The position numbers were made by a program, and so were the translations under genes. 47,576 bases of DNA from an uncultured Prevotella sp. (lineage in GTDB: Bacteria > Bacteroidota > Bacteroidia > Bacteroidales > Bacteroidaceae): positions 1 to 47,576 of the forward strand of contig CAMJBL010000017.1 of NCBI GenBank assembly GCA_946403845.1. The letters are read 5' to 3'. Positions 8,196 to 17,659 of this stretch are shown in pieces; position 1 is the stretch's first letter; the number at the start of each line of letters is the position of its first letter. The notes beneath the pieces are model-generated. The model ran no database searches and was not told the origin of the DNA. It saw only the letters and a program-made list of their open reading frames with translations.

Positions 8196-10364
8196 TTATA
8201 ATTGGCGTAATGACATTTCGTAGAAGAGTCCTTTCTTTTCCATGAGTTCCTCGTAGGTGCCCTCTTCGGCGATCTTTCCCTTGTCGAGTACGATGATACG
8301 GTCGCAATGACGGATCGTTGACAGACGCTGGGCGATGACGACACGGGTGCAATGAAGCTGGTCGAGATTCTCGCTGACCTGCTTCTGCGAGATGTTGTCG
8401 AGGGCCGACGTGGCTTCGTCGAAGAAGATGATATCCGGCTTGGATATCAGGGCTCTGGCGATGAGGATTCGCTGCTTCTGTCCACCGCTGAAACCGCTAC
8501 CGCTTTCATTGATCAAGGTGTTCAGGCCCATCGGCATCCTACGAACATCCTCCTCAAGACTGGCCATCCGCAGGGCCTCCCAAGCGTCTTCATGCGTGGC
8601 CCAGGGTGCGGTAATGGTGATATTCTGGAAGAGATTGCCCGTGAAGAGGTTACCACTTTGCAGACAACAGCCTATCTTACGGCGCAGACTCGTCTTGTCG
8701 ACCTTTGCCAAGTCATAGTTATCGTAATAGATACCGCCAGAGAGCGGTTGTTCGAAGCCCAGAAGCAGGCGCATCAGCGTAGACTTTCCGCTGCCCGACC
8801 TGCCAACAAGTCCGACATACTCGCCCGGCTCTATGCGCAAGGAAAGATCGTCGAGCACCAGAGGACCCTCTTCTTCATAGCGGAAACTCAGGCCACTGAC
8901 CTCTATACCGCCAAACAGATCGTCCACCTGCAGGGCTTTGGCCTCCATCTCAGGAACGGCTTCGAGGATGGGTTTGACGGATTTCAGAAGCGGCTTGATT
9001 CTGGCCAGCGACGGTACTACGGTATTCATCTGTGCCATTGCTGCCGTCATCATGCCGAAGGCAGAACTGAAAGCAATATAGTCGGAGGGAGCCACATGAT
9101 TGGAAAGGGTAGACCAGAAGATGAGCATCGTGCCTCCGATGGCGAGGAACGCTGTCAGGGCTGTATACAGACGGGAGATAAAGGCCGGATTATAGAGCAG
9201 ACGGGCCTGATCTGTATATTGGTCAAGCCATCGGGTAAAGGCACGGTTCTCAGAACCCGTCAGCTTGATCTTCTGGATACCTGCAAACATATTATACTCC
9301 AATCCGCTGAGTTTCGTGGACTTCTCTGTATACTGGCTCTGGATTCTGACGGTCCGTCTGTAAACCAACAGGAGGACAAGGGCTTGCAGGACCAGGATAC
9401 CAAGGGCGGGGAAAAGCAGGGATTTTCCGTAAATCCATAGCTGCATCAGATAGATCACCGAGAGCACGACAGAAAGGCCTGCACCGATGATCGTCTCATT
9501 AATCATGCCGGAAAGAATGGACACATTGTTGAGTTTGGCACTCAGTTCACCGCTCGCATTCTTTGAAAAGAAGGTGGGCGAGAGCAGGAAGGTACGCGCC
9601 ATCATGGAATTCTGGGTATGAAGGTCCACAATATGTTGCACGCGGGTAATGTAAAGGTCACGGGTGAATGTCAACAACACAGTACCGATGGTGGCACCCA
9701 ACAGCAGACCCATGATGGGCCATAGATCAGAGGCATCGCCGGTAGGAATGACGGTGTCGAAAATGAGTTTGTTGGCCATAGGGGTAAACATACCCAACAA
9801 CACAACCACGAGGGCCGCTATACAAAGCATCACGGCATTGGGTCCGGAAACCACGCCCCAAGCGAAACTGATGAGGTCTTTGGTGTCCAAGGCACGCAAA
9901 GGTAAGGGTTTGGTAAAGGTCAGGGCCGTTGGTTTGAGCTCATGCTCCATCTCCTTCTTACCGATGGTTCTGACCATACCATTGCGGTCTAGATAATGAT
10001 AGCCCAGTCCGTTGCCGGTTGGCGTCAGGGCCAGGAGTTGACCGTCCTTGGCATAACCGAGCAGTGGTCCGACACACGCACGCCACCAGTCGCCCGTCAG
10101 CCGGATACGACGCATGAGGATGCCACGGGGTCGCAGAATTTCCGTCAGCTTCTCCTCAGGAGAAACGATGTCGTTCTCCTCCAAGTCGTAATCCTTGACG
10201 CCCAACGCATCGAGCAGTTGTCTGAGTGCCGACTGGCTCGTCTGGGGAATGACGCTTTTCTTGCGCAAGAATCCCAGCCTCTGGGCACCACGGTCCAAAG
10301 CTGCTGCCAGGAGGGACTTCTCCAACTGCCTGCGTTTGTTGATCTGTTTAATATAGATGGCCAT
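8196..10364 (-). CDS. NHLP-type bacteriocin export ABC transporter, permease/ATPase (ABC2 type)
   Basis: A 722-residue inner-membrane half-transporter. The first ~150 residues are a soluble region without peptidase motifs, residues about 165-440 carry the membrane domain, and the C-terminal ~230 residues are an ABC ATPase with Walker A GRSGSGKST, signature SGGQKQR, Walker B IIFFDEATSA and the switch histidine in VVIAQRLSTIRH. The order of domains matches the second ABC subunit of the NHLP (nitrile hydratase leader peptide) export systems, known as NHLM_micro_ABC2. It begins 2 bases after the stop of the peptidase-containing partner, so the two are probably translated together and may form a heterodimer. 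It exports a peptide whose gene is not in this window. Confidence 0.88.
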   Translation of the reverse strand: MAIYIKQINKRRQLEKSLLAAALDRGAQRLGFLRKKSVIPQTSQSALRQLLDALGVKDYDLEENDIVSPEEKLTEILRPRGILMRRIRLTGDWWRACVGPLLGYAKDGQLLALTPTGNGLGYHYLDRNGMVRTIGKKEMEHELKPTALTFTKPLPLRALDTKDLISFAWGVVSGPNAVMLCIAALVVVLLGMFTPMANKLIFDTVIPTGDASDLWPIMGLLLGATIGTVLLTFTRDLYITRVQHIVDLHTQNSMMARTFLLSPTFFSKNASGELSAKLNNVSILSGMINETIIGAGLSVVLSVIYLMQLWIYGKSLLFPALGILVLQALVLLLVYRRTVRIQSQYTEKSTKLSGLEYNMFAGIQKIKLTGSENRAFTRWLDQYTDQARLLYNPAFISRLYTALTAFLAIGGTMLIFWSTLSNHVAPSDYIAFSSAFGMMTAAMAQMNTVVPSLARIKPLLKSVKPILEAVPEMEAKALQVDDLFGGIEVSGLSFRYEEEGPLVLDDLSLRIEPGEYVGLVGRSGSGKSTLMRLLLGFEQPLSGGIYYDNYDLAKVDKTSLRRKIGCCLQSGNLFTGNLFQNITITAPWATHEDAWEALRMASLEEDVRRMPMGLNTLINESGSGFSGGQKQRILIARALISKPDIIFFDEATSALDNISQKQVSENLDQLHCTRVVIAQRLSTIRHCDRIIVLDKGKIAEEGTYEELMEKKGLFYEMSLRQL

Positions 10365-10366
10365 GA

Positions 10367-12499
10367 CTATTCACTCTTCATTAAATCCCTATATAGTCCT
10401 TCCTTTACGATCAACTCCTCATGCGTGCCGCGCTGGAGGATCTTTCCCTGATCCATGACGAGGATCTCATCACAATCACGGATGGTAGAGAGACGATGGG
10501 CAATAATAATCTGCGTGGGACCCATCATCCGGATCGATGCCATCACTTCATCCTCTGTCTTCGGATCCAGCGCCGAGGTCGCCTCATCCATAATGAGCAC
10601 GGCAGGCTCCTTGGCCAGGGCAGTGGCTATCTCCATCCTCTGCCGCTGTCCGCCCGAGAAGTTCTGACCACCTCTGATAAGCTTTGTTCCGAAGCCATCA
10701 GGACGACTGACGATATCGTTACGTATCTGGGCATCGTTGCAGGCCATCATCAGCGTGAAGTCCTCGATACTCTCGTCCCACATACGGATATTCTGTGCGA
10801 CAGTATCATCGAAGAGCACGACATTCTGATCGATGACGGCTACCGAGTTCGTCAGTTCCTCTGAAGAGATGCTTTCTATGGGTCTTCCATCGAACAGGAT
10901 CTCTCCCGACCAGGGCTTATAAAGGCCTGAGATGAGTTTGGCGAGGGTTGATTTGCCGCATCCGCTACTACCCACGAAGGCCACACTATGGCCCGGTTCG
11001 ATGCGCAGACTGAAGTTCTCGATAAGTGGGGGCTGAAGCGTGGAATAGCCAAAGGTGACGTTTTTCAGTTCCACCAGTCCACCCAATTTGCCCTCATACA
11101 TCTCACCCTCGTTCTCACGATGGTCCTCCGGGAATTTCATCACATCCTCGATACGTTCCATCTGACTGCGCATCACCACGATGGTCTTCGAGGCGTTGAC
11201 GATATCGTTGACAGGCGAGAGGAACGACGACATGAACCCTTGGAAGGCCAGGAGCATACCAACCGACAGTTCGCCTTTCAGAATCAGCAAAGCACCAAGG
11301 ATCAAGATCGCAGTATTGACCAGTCCGTTCATAAGAATCGGCATCAGGTTCATCTTCAGCTGCTGTTCTGTGGCATTGCCTTCCATATTGAATTTCTTGG
11401 CCCAAAGACCGCTCCAGTATTCAAAGAAGCCCGCCTCAGCACCGGCAGCCTTGATGCTCTCCATGTTGTCGATGCAGGAAACGGTCGCTGAGAAATACTT
11501 GCCCGTACTCTGTTCCATCGAATGGATGAGATTGATACGTTGATTGGAATGGTATTGCATGATGACCAGGTTGACAGCAGCGGCAATGATACCCACCATG
11601 GTAAGCAAAACCGAATAGCTAAGCATCAGGGCAAGATAGAGTCCGAGCAGGGCAATATTGATAATCTGCGGCGCCAATACCTCTACGAGTGAGTGGGTGA
11701 TGGTCTCATTCAGGTGTTGACGCTGCTGCAGCTCACCCACACTTCGCATGGAAAAGAAGGATATTGGCAGTCGCAGCACATGGTTCAGATACTTCACATT
11801 CCCTTTCATTGCCAATGATCCGGCTACCCGTTTCGCATAGCGGGCCTGCAACAATACCAATACGAACTGGAACAGAGCCACCGTTCCCATGATCAGGAAG
11901 AAGGTAGAACTCCAGTCACGGTTCTTGCCAGAAAGGATCTCATCCAAAAAGATACGGGTAAAGAGTGGGATAACGAGTGCGACGAATGCGGCTAAGAGAG
12001 CGAAGACAGAAGTAAGCCAGAAAGCCTCACCGGCACCTTGCAGGTATTTTCTGACATACGACAGGATACGGGTGCGATGCCCGCCTTTTTCAAAGGCTTC
12101 CGTTGGGGCAAACGTCAATGCTACACCCGTGAAGGACTTCCTGAAATCATCGATAGGCACTTCCACAGGACCGGCATTAGGATCGTTCAGACAAGCAACT
12201 CCTTTTTTGAAGCCCCTGAAGACCACGAAATGGTTGAAGTTCCAATGGATAATGGCAGGTTGCATACCCTCGAGCGCCTCAGGCATCACCTGATAGCCTT
12301 CAGCCTCCAGACCATAGTTCCGGGCAGCCAATACAATATCCTTTGCAGAACTGCCATCGCGTGAAACGCCACAGGCAGCACGCACCTCTTCCAAGGGCAG
12401 CCACTTGCCGTAATGCGCCAGAATCATGGTCAGTGAGGCAGCGCCACACTCCACAGATTCCATCTGCATGACCATTGGCATTTTCACGACCTTGCTCAT
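10367..12499 (-). CDS. NHLP-type export ABC transporter with C39 leader peptidase (ABC1 type)
   Basis: A 710-residue transporter with three parts. An N-terminal C39 bacteriocin-processing peptidase (about 1-130) has its catalytic Cys18 in VECGAAS, His90 in NFNHFVVF and Asp106 in LNDPNAG, with Gln12 as oxyanion residue, so it looks active. The membrane domain lies at about 150-430. The ATPase has Walker A GSSGCGKST, signature FSGGQRQR and Walker B AVLIMDEATSA. This enzyme cleaves a leader peptide, usually after a double Gly or Gly-Ala, during export. It matches NHLM_micro_ABC1. It sits 1 base after the adaptor gene, in the order adaptor, ABC1, ABC2. No leader peptide gene is visible nearby. 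Confidence 0.92.
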   Translation of the reverse strand: MSKVVKMPMVMQMESVECGAASLTMILAHYGKWLPLEEVRAACGVSRDGSSAKDIVLAARNYGLEAEGYQVMPEALEGMQPAIIHWNFNHFVVFRGFKKGVACLNDPNAGPVEVPIDDFRKSFTGVALTFAPTEAFEKGGHRTRILSYVRKYLQGAGEAFWLTSVFALLAAFVALVIPLFTRIFLDEILSGKNRDWSSTFFLIMGTVALFQFVLVLLQARYAKRVAGSLAMKGNVKYLNHVLRLPISFFSMRSVGELQQRQHLNETITHSLVEVLAPQIINIALLGLYLALMLSYSVLLTMVGIIAAAVNLVIMQYHSNQRINLIHSMEQSTGKYFSATVSCIDNMESIKAAGAEAGFFEYWSGLWAKKFNMEGNATEQQLKMNLMPILMNGLVNTAILILGALLILKGELSVGMLLAFQGFMSSFLSPVNDIVNASKTIVVMRSQMERIEDVMKFPEDHRENEGEMYEGKLGGLVELKNVTFGYSTLQPPLIENFSLRIEPGHSVAFVGSSGCGKSTLAKLISGLYKPWSGEILFDGRPIESISSEELTNSVAVIDQNVVLFDDTVAQNIRMWDESIEDFTLMMACNDAQIRNDIVSRPDGFGTKLIRGGQNFSGGQRQRMEIATALAKEPAVLIMDEATSALDPKTEDEVMASIRMMGPTQIIIAHRLSTIRDCDEILVMDQGKILQRGTHEELIVKEGLYRDLMKSE

Positions 12500-12500
12500 A

Positions 12501-13196
12501 TCAATTGCCTGTAGCCGATTCTACTGCATTGTCGACAGCTCCGATGAGCACCTGCCACACGGGTTTCTGCTGGGTAATAATCTGAATATTACAGAGCGAA
12601 CCCGTATTCACCTTCAGACCCTGACTTTTGGCACGACTCCACACCAGTTGACCATCTTTCTCTTCCAACCTGACACGAACCTCGTAGATGGCCTCACCAT
12701 CTTTGAGAAACGCAGCCAAGGGATCCAACTTCAACCGTCGTATCACATCGTCTTTGGTAGTGGGAAATTGTTCGATGCCTTCGACACTGCCATAGGCATA
12801 ACCCCAGTTCTCCCGCTGCAGGTCAGCGGGGGTTGCCTGTACCTGTTGTCCCGGTTTCAGCTTCCTCAAGTCGTTGAAAGACACATAGCAGAGCAGCTCC
12901 CGTCCTTCTGTTTCCGGCATCAGCCAAGCTTGTCCGTGACTCACCAACACATTGTCATTCGTCCCAATGGCAGAGTCATTCAGGGCCGTCACTTCGCCAA
13001 AGGGGAATACTATCCCCTGAGCGGTCACCTTATCGTTGATCGTGCCAAAAGCACACCAATAGACACCTACCGCCACCATGGCCAACATGACACCCAAAAC
13101 CAGCCTCAGCTTTGGCGAGGCCACACGTGCCATCTCTTCGGCCTCACTATGGTCGTTGAGGGCTTCCAAGGCTTCTTTATTGAATATGTCAGCCAT
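12501..13196 (-). CDS. NHLP-type secretion adaptor (HlyD family)
   Basis: A 231-residue protein with a cytoplasmic N-terminus, one transmembrane helix at about 32-50 (LRLVLGVMLAMVAVGVYW) and a periplasmic beta-barrel-like region, including DLRKLKPGQQVQATP, a phrase typical of membrane fusion proteins. It matches the HlyD component of NHLP export systems. It is shorter than usual HlyD proteins (300-450 residues), and I see no long coiled-coil hairpin, so it may not reach an outer-membrane TolC partner by itself. Tightly linked to the two ABC genes downstream and 8 bases after the STAS gene. Confidence 0.85.
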   Translation of the reverse strand: MADIFNKEALEALNDHSEAEEMARVASPKLRLVLGVMLAMVAVGVYWCAFGTINDKVTAQGIVFPFGEVTALNDSAIGTNDNVLVSHGQAWLMPETEGRELLCYVSFNDLRKLKPGQQVQATPADLQRENWGYAYGSVEGIEQFPTTKDDVIRRLKLDPLAAFLKDGEAIYEVRVRLEEKDGQLVWSRAKSQGLKVNTGSLCNIQIITQQKPVWQVLIGAVDNAVESATGN

Positions 13197-13204
13197 ACCT
13201 TCGT

Positions 13205-13507
13205 CTATTTTTCAATGGTAATAATCCGGGTGAAACCGGTCATTTGGAAAATCTTGAAAATAGAAGTACTCACATGTGTCACTTTGATCTGTCCGTTGAG
13301 CTTGCGCGTCACGATACGCATCATCTCCTGAATGACACGCAAACCGGAACTGGAAATATACTGCAGCTCCGTACAGTCAAACTCCAGGTCAATCCCCTTT
13401 TCCAACACAGCCTCTACCTCCCTTTCGAACTGTGTGGCATTCAGGGTGTCAATCCGTTCGCCGGTTTTTACAATGGTTTTTCCGCCTTCTTTAATGATTG
13501 TTGTCAT
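13205..13507 (-). CDS. STAS-domain protein (anti-sigma factor antagonist type)
   Basis: A 100-residue single STAS domain. The central ISSSGLRVI segment aligns with the DSSGLG phosphorylation loop of SpoIIAA, making Ser53 the likely phosphorylated residue. The family works in partner-switching circuits: it binds a kinase/anti-sigma protein until phosphorylated, and a PP2C-type phosphatase reverses this. No kinase or phosphatase is found next to it. Its place just upstream of the NHLP export genes on the same strand suggests that it controls, or is controlled with, peptide export (inference). The intergenic gap before it holds a nonamer repeat rather than a recognisable promoter. Confidence 0.85.
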   Translation of the reverse strand: MTTIIKEGGKTIVKTGERIDTLNATQFEREVEAVLEKGIDLEFDCTELQYISSSGLRVIQEMMRIVTRKLNGQIKVTHVSTSIFKIFQMTGFTRIITIEK

Positions 13508-13511
13508 ATGC

Positions 13512-13543
13512 TTGAGTAAACTGAGTATTCTGAGTAATCTGAA
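13512..13543. repeat. Nonamer tandem repeat (CTGAGTAnn x3-4)
   Basis: Units TTGAGTAAA, CTGAGTATT, CTGAGTAAT and a degenerate CTGAATCCT fill almost the whole 38-bp gap between the aldo/keto reductase stop and the STAS start. The same core (TCTGAGTAT) makes the coding repeat at 45962-46096. Confidence 0.7.
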
Positions 13544-13545
13544 TC

Positions 13546-14517
13546 CTATAAAATTTCATCAAACGGGGTTGCATTTACACAGCGCAGGTTCTTCTCCAAC
13601 TGGGCCGTGCTGCTGGCGCCTACCAGAACAGATGTAACACCTTTCTGGTGGAGAATCCACGCCAAGGCCATTTCCGCCAAGGTTTCTCCACGATTCTGGG
13701 CAGCTTCGTTGTAACGGCGCAGTTTGGCGAGCAATTCCGGGGTGAGCATCTCTTCTTTCAAGAACTTACCCTTCGACATGCGCGAGTCCTGGGGGATACC
13801 GTTTAGGTAACGGTCTGTGAGCAGACCCTGTGCCAATGGTGAGAACGAGATAAAGCCGATACCCTCCTCTGCGCAGAAATCGAGGATGCCCTCTTCCTGC
13901 GGCTCACGATCGAGCATATTCAGCTTACCCTGATAGATCAGCAGGGGCACATCGCGCTCCTTCAGATATTTGGCAGCGAAACGGGTGGCATCGAGTGGCC
14001 AACGGGAAATGCCAACGTAGAGCACCTTACCTTGACGCACCATATCAACCAACGCCTGAAGGGTTTCCTCCAACGGCGTATTGGGATCGTAACGATGGCT
14101 GTAAAACAAATCTACATAGTCGATCTTCATCCGCTTCAGACTCTGGTCAAGCGAGGCCATCAGATATTTCCTGGACCCCCAGTCGCCATAAGGTCCGGGC
14201 CACATGTCGTAGCCAGCCTTCGACGAGATGAAGAGTTCATCGCGATACGGACGGAAATCCTCATCCATCAGTCGCCCCATCGTCTCCTCTGCCGAACCAT
14301 ACACAGGTCCGTAATTGTTGGCCAAATCGAAGTGGGTAATGCCGTGATCAAAGGCATAATGGGTAATCTCACGACTGCGCTCATAGGGGTCGACACTGCC
14401 GAAGTTATGCCAGAAACCGAGGCTCACCTTTGGTAATAAGACACCCGAACGTCCACAGCGTTCATATTCCATTCCGTTGGAGTAACGGTCCTTGTTAGCG
14501 TAATAGAGTTCCTTCAT
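13546..14517 (-). CDS. Aldo/keto reductase (YghZ / voltage-gated K+ channel beta-like group)
   Basis: A 323-residue NADPH-dependent oxidoreductase predicted to fold as a TIM barrel in the cytoplasm. Motifs: GFWHNFGS at the start, D-L-A-N-N-Y-G-P near the catalytic Asp/Tyr, SSKAGYDMWPGPYGDWGSRK with the catalytic Lys, DYVDLFYSHRYDP with the catalytic His region, and the cofactor loop VTSVLVGASS near the end. The R/Y-rich N-terminus and P-G-P-Y-G-D-W-G-S segment are typical of the E. coli YghZ (L-glyceraldehyde reductase) type. I placed the start at the ATG at 14517, 17 bases after a -7 element; an upstream ATG at 14592 would lie before the promoter. It may be the first gene of a run into the STAS/NHLP genes. 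Confidence 0.88.
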   Translation of the reverse strand: MKELYYANKDRYSNGMEYERCGRSGVLLPKVSLGFWHNFGSVDPYERSREITHYAFDHGITHFDLANNYGPVYGSAEETMGRLMDEDFRPYRDELFISSKAGYDMWPGPYGDWGSRKYLMASLDQSLKRMKIDYVDLFYSHRYDPNTPLEETLQALVDMVRQGKVLYVGISRWPLDATRFAAKYLKERDVPLLIYQGKLNMLDREPQEEGILDFCAEEGIGFISFSPLAQGLLTDRYLNGIPQDSRMSKGKFLKEEMLTPELLAKLRRYNEAAQNRGETLAEMALAWILHQKGVTSVLVGASSTAQLEKNLRCVNATPFDEIL

Positions 14518-14533
14518 ATTGGTTGATTTTCTG

Positions 14534-14541
14534 CAAAGGTA
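14534..14541 (-). promoter_or_regulatory. Bacteroidota -7 element for the aldo/keto reductase
   Basis: Minus-strand TACCTTTG, 16 bases before the ATG at 14517, with a TTG about 22 bases upstream as a possible -33 element. Confidence 0.75.
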
Positions 14542-14578
14542 ATCATTTTTATTGAAAAATACACAAGCGGTAGCAAAT

Positions 14579-14606
14579 TTTTCACTTTTCACTCTTCACT
14601 TTTCAC
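14579..14606 (+). repeat. Heptamer short tandem repeat (TTTTCAC x4) between divergent promoters
   Basis: Units TTTTCAC, TTTTCAC, TCTTCAC, TTTTCAC. On the other strand they read GTGAAAA/GTGAAGA, the same family as the clusters at 5199, 5307 and 20851. It ends 10 bases before the -7 element at 14617 and so covers the -33 region of that promoter. Confidence 0.85.
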
Positions 14607-14616
14607 TTCTTTTTTG

Positions 14617-14624
14617 TATATTTG
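14617..14624 (+). promoter_or_regulatory. Bacteroidota -7 element for the nuclease-like gene
   Basis: TATATTTG matches TAnnTTTG, 20 bases before the ATG at 14645. Confidence 0.75.
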
Positions 14625-14644
14625 CACGCAAAAATCAAAGAAGC

Positions 14645-15517
14645 ATGACTAACCACCCCAATGAAACCCCACAAAAGCTGACCCGATCGAAAGAGATGGA
14701 GGAGAAGATGCAACGGTTTACCGATGCAGGAAAATACGAACAGGATCAGTTTATCGACTTTGAGCCCGAGCGGCATATCTATACCTATAACGGCCAGATA
14801 CGACTCTTGCCCGTAAGTGCGCTGATAGCCTATTTCTTTGAGAAATTCGATGCACAGTCAGCGGCCCAACGGCAGTTTGAGCGCTATGGCACCCCCATTG
14901 AAGAAACGCTGAAGAAATGGGAACGGATTGGCAAGATGGCCCGTGAGGTAGGCACCTTCGTACATGAGCAGACGGAGAACTATTTCCGTGACGGGACTTT
15001 TGCGAGCGCCTGTCCCTTTTCATTCGAAGATACCACAGAGATAATCAGTGTGGAGAAGGAGCGCCAGCATTTCCTCCACTTCGTCAGCGACTATAGTATC
15101 CAGCCCTATCGACAGGAGTGGCCCGTCTACGATACAGACCTGAACATCGCCGGCACCATCGATATGGTGTGTAAGGAAACTGACGGCGAGTTTACCATCT
15201 ACGACTGGAAACGCAGCAGCAAGGTGGTGAATGTCTTAGGTCAACCCGTGGTGGAGGCCTTTGGCGGCAAACGGGGGTTCAACGGCATCTCGCTACCCGA
15301 TACGCCCTTCTATCACTATTGCATCCAGCAGAACCTCTACCGTTATATGCTCGAGGCACACTATGGGCTGAAGGTCAAGGCCATGAATCTGGTGGTGTTG
15401 TGTGCCGACTATCCCTCGTATATGGTTGTCAACGTACCAAAAATGGACGAGGTCATCGAACAGATCATCGCTGTTTGTCATCAGAAAGACCTGGGTCATC
15501 AGTTATTGACAGACTAA
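14645..15517 (+). CDS. PD-(D/E)XK nuclease superfamily protein (RecB/Cas4-like fold)
   Basis: A 290-residue cytoplasmic protein with the motif order of the RecB-like nuclease fold: GTFVHEQTE (motif I, His107), E158, AGTIDMV (Asp173), IYDWKR (D187-x-K189, the core D-x-K), and YCIQQNLYRYML, the Q-x-x-x-Y motif. Together these suggest a metal-dependent DNase or DNA-end processing activity. I see no cysteines placed like the Cas4 iron-sulfur cluster. I chose the ATG at 14645 because it follows the promoter at 14617; the longer frame from 14552 would translate the heptamer repeat. It stands alone, followed by a terminator. The biological role is unknown. Confidence 0.75.
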   Translation: MTNHPNETPQKLTRSKEMEEKMQRFTDAGKYEQDQFIDFEPERHIYTYNGQIRLLPVSALIAYFFEKFDAQSAAQRQFERYGTPIEETLKKWERIGKMAREVGTFVHEQTENYFRDGTFASACPFSFEDTTEIISVEKERQHFLHFVSDYSIQPYRQEWPVYDTDLNIAGTIDMVCKETDGEFTIYDWKRSSKVVNVLGQPVVEAFGGKRGFNGISLPDTPFYHYCIQQNLYRYMLEAHYGLKVKAMNLVVLCADYPSYMVVNVPKMDEVIEQIIAVCHQKDLGHQLLTD

Positions 15518-15540
15518 CGACCCAGGCCTCATCTTTTTAT
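15490..15540 (+). terminator. Terminator overlapping the end of the nuclease-like gene
   Basis: CCTGGGTC (15490-15497) pairs with GACCCAGG (15519-15526), followed by a T-rich run. The left arm lies inside the coding sequence. The 30-bp gap separates convergent genes. Confidence 0.65.
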
Positions 15541-15547
15541 TTGTTTT

Positions 15548-17614
15548 TTATCCTACCTGACTGCCAGGCTTGACATCCTTGGTGGTGGTAACCACACTGA
15601 GACTCTCGTCAGCATCTACGGCAGAGAGGATCATGCCCTGACTCTCAATACCCATCATCTGTCGAGGGGCGAAATTGGCCACGAAGAGGATGCGCTTGCC
15701 AATGAGTTCCTCGGGATTCTCATAGAAAGCGGCAATACCCGAGCAGATAGTACGATCCGTACCTGAACCATCATCAATCGTAAACTGCAGGAGTTTCTTC
15801 GACTTCTTCACCTTCTGGCAATCCTTCACCAGACCAACGCGGATATCGAGTTTCTCGAATTCCTCGAAACTGACGGTATCCTTAATAGGAGCGGCCTTGT
15901 AGTTGGCTGCCTCGTTTGCCTTCTTGGTGGCCTCGAGTTTGTCGAGCTGCTTCTGAATCACATCATCTTCAATCTTCTCGAAGAGCAGAGCAGGCTCGCC
16001 CAACTGATGACCGGCCTTCAGCAGATCTGTGCTGCCCAACTGCTCCCACTCGAAGCTATCGATATTGAGCATCTCGCGAAGTTTCTTACTGCTGAACGGC
16101 AGGAATGGCTCAAAGGCAATCGCAAGATTAGCTGTGAGCTGCAAGCAGATGTTCAGGATTGTCTCACAACGCTTTGGATCAGTCTTCCAAACCTTCCAAG
16201 GCTCACACTCTGTGATGTAACGGTTACCAATACGAGCCAGGTTCATAGCCTCGAACTGAGCATCGCGGAACTTGAACTGCTCCAACAGAGCCTCAACCTT
16301 CTCCTTCACGTCCTTGAACTCCTCAAGGGCAGCCTTATCTACATCCTGCAGTTCGCCACAAGCAGGCACCACACCATTCCAGTACTTCTTCGTCAACTGG
16401 AGGGCACGATTCACAAAGTTACCATAAACGGCAACCAGTTCGTTGTTATTGCGATCCTGGAAATCCTTCCAAGTAAAGTTATTGTCCTTCGTCTCAGGTG
16501 CATTGGCTGTCAGCACATAGCGCAATACATCCTGCTTGCCAGGCATATCTACCAGATACTCATGCAACCAAACAGCCCAGTTGCGAGAGGTCGAAATCTT
16601 ATCGTTTTCAAGATTCAGGAACTCGTTAGCAGGCACGTTATCAGGCATGATATACTTACCGTGAGCCTTCATCATCACAGGGAAGATGATGCAGTGGAAC
16701 ACGATATTGTCCTTACCGATGAAATGTACCAGACGCGTATCCTCATCCTGCCACCATTTCTCCCAGTTGCCCCACTTCTCAGGCTCCTTGGCACAGAGTT
16801 CGACCGTATTCGATACATAGCCGATAGGCGCATCAAACCAGACATAGAGCACCTTACCCTCAGCATCCTTTACAGGCACAGGGATACCCCAGTCCAAGTC
16901 GCGCGTCATCGCACGTGGCTGAAGATCCATATCGAGCCAGCTCTTACACTGACCGTATACATTAGGACGCCACTCTTTATGACTCTCGAGAATCCACTGC
17001 TTCAACCACTCCTGGTATTCGTTCAGGGGCAGATACCAGTTCTTGGTCTTCTTCAGCACTGGCGTAGAACCCGAGATGGTTGACTTCGGATTTATCAGTT
17101 CTGTGGGTGACAGGTCGCGTCCGCACTTCTCACACTGGTCGCCATAGGCACCCTCATTGTGACAATGGGGGCATTCGCCTGTTACATAACGGTCAGCCAG
17201 GAACTGCTTGGCCTCCTCGTCATACAATTGCTCGGTGGTTTCCTCAGTCAGTTTGCCCTCGTCGTAGAGTTTCTTAAACCACTCAGCGGCGAACTTGTGA
17301 TGCGTCTCTGAAGTGGTGCGGCTATAGATATCAAATGAAATGCCAAACTCCTCAAACGAGTCCTTGATCATCTTATGATAGCGGTCTACCACATCCTGTG
17401 GGGTGATGCCCTCCTTGCGGGCACGTACCGTAATGGGCACACCATGTTCGTCAGAACCTCCGATAAACATCACCTCGCGCTTCTTCAGTCTCAGATAGCG
17501 CACATAGATATCAGCTGGCACATACACACCAGCCAGATGGCCGATATGCACACCGCCATTCGCATAAGGCAGCGCCGACGTCACCGTCGTACGCTTATAA
17601 GTCTTGTTCTCCAT
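15548..17614 (-). CDS. metG: Methionyl-tRNA synthetase
   Basis: A 688-residue class I synthetase that charges tRNA-Met. The N-terminal catalytic domain has the HIGH motif in [10 protein letters not shown] (about 20-29) and the KMSKS-equivalent KISTSRNW. The connective peptide carries two zinc knuckles (CPHC and CEKC). An anticodon-binding helical domain follows, and the C-terminal ~110 residues are a tRNA-binding OB-fold appendix ([14 protein letters not shown]...) that promotes dimerisation. The length matches MetG with the C-terminal domain. It has its own promoter and is probably monocistronic; the stop is 30 bases from the convergent nuclease gene. Confidence 0.97.
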   Translation of the reverse strand: MENKTYKRTTVTSALPYANGGVHIGHLAGVYVPADIYVRYLRLKKREVMFIGGSDEHGVPITVRARKEGITPQDVVDRYHKMIKDSFEEFGISFDIYSRTTSETHHKFAAEWFKKLYDEGKLTEETTEQLYDEEAKQFLADRYVTGECPHCHNEGAYGDQCEKCGRDLSPTELINPKSTISGSTPVLKKTKNWYLPLNEYQEWLKQWILESHKEWRPNVYGQCKSWLDMDLQPRAMTRDLDWGIPVPVKDAEGKVLYVWFDAPIGYVSNTVELCAKEPEKWGNWEKWWQDEDTRLVHFIGKDNIVFHCIIFPVMMKAHGKYIMPDNVPANEFLNLENDKISTSRNWAVWLHEYLVDMPGKQDVLRYVLTANAPETKDNNFTWKDFQDRNNNELVAVYGNFVNRALQLTKKYWNGVVPACGELQDVDKAALEEFKDVKEKVEALLEQFKFRDAQFEAMNLARIGNRYITECEPWKVWKTDPKRCETILNICLQLTANLAIAFEPFLPFSSKKLREMLNIDSFEWEQLGSTDLLKAGHQLGEPALLFEKIEDDVIQKQLDKLEATKKANEAANYKAAPIKDTVSFEEFEKLDIRVGLVKDCQKVKKSKKLLQFTIDDGSGTDRTICSGIAAFYENPEELIGKRILFVANFAPRQMMGIESQGMILSAVDADESLSVVTTTKDVKPGSQVG

Positions 17615-17644
17615 GTCTTAAATACGTATTTATTTTTTCGCCTG

Positions 17645-17652
17645 CAAAGGTA
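17645..17652 (-). promoter_or_regulatory. metG: Bacteroidota -7 element for metG
   Basis: Minus-strand TACCTTTG, 30 bases before the ATG at 17614. The hairpin at 17660-17698 covers the region where the -33 element would lie. Confidence 0.75.
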
Positions 17653-17659
17653 CAAATAA

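Noticed and set aside
8352..9440. Long plus-strand ORF antisense to the ABC2 transporter
   Set aside because: Shadow frame created by codon bias of the opposite strand; no recognisable domain.
14552..14644. Longer N-terminus for the nuclease-like protein
   Set aside because: It would translate the heptamer repeat and lies upstream of the TATATTTG promoter; the ATG at 14645 follows the promoter.
16007..17083. Long plus-strand ORF antisense to metG
   Set aside because: Shadow frame of a clearly coding gene; no start context, promoter or protein motif.
15548..17614. Unusual KMSKS motif (KISTS) in methionyl-tRNA synthetase
   Set aside because: This variant is normal for this branch of MetG, so it is not a sign of inactivation.
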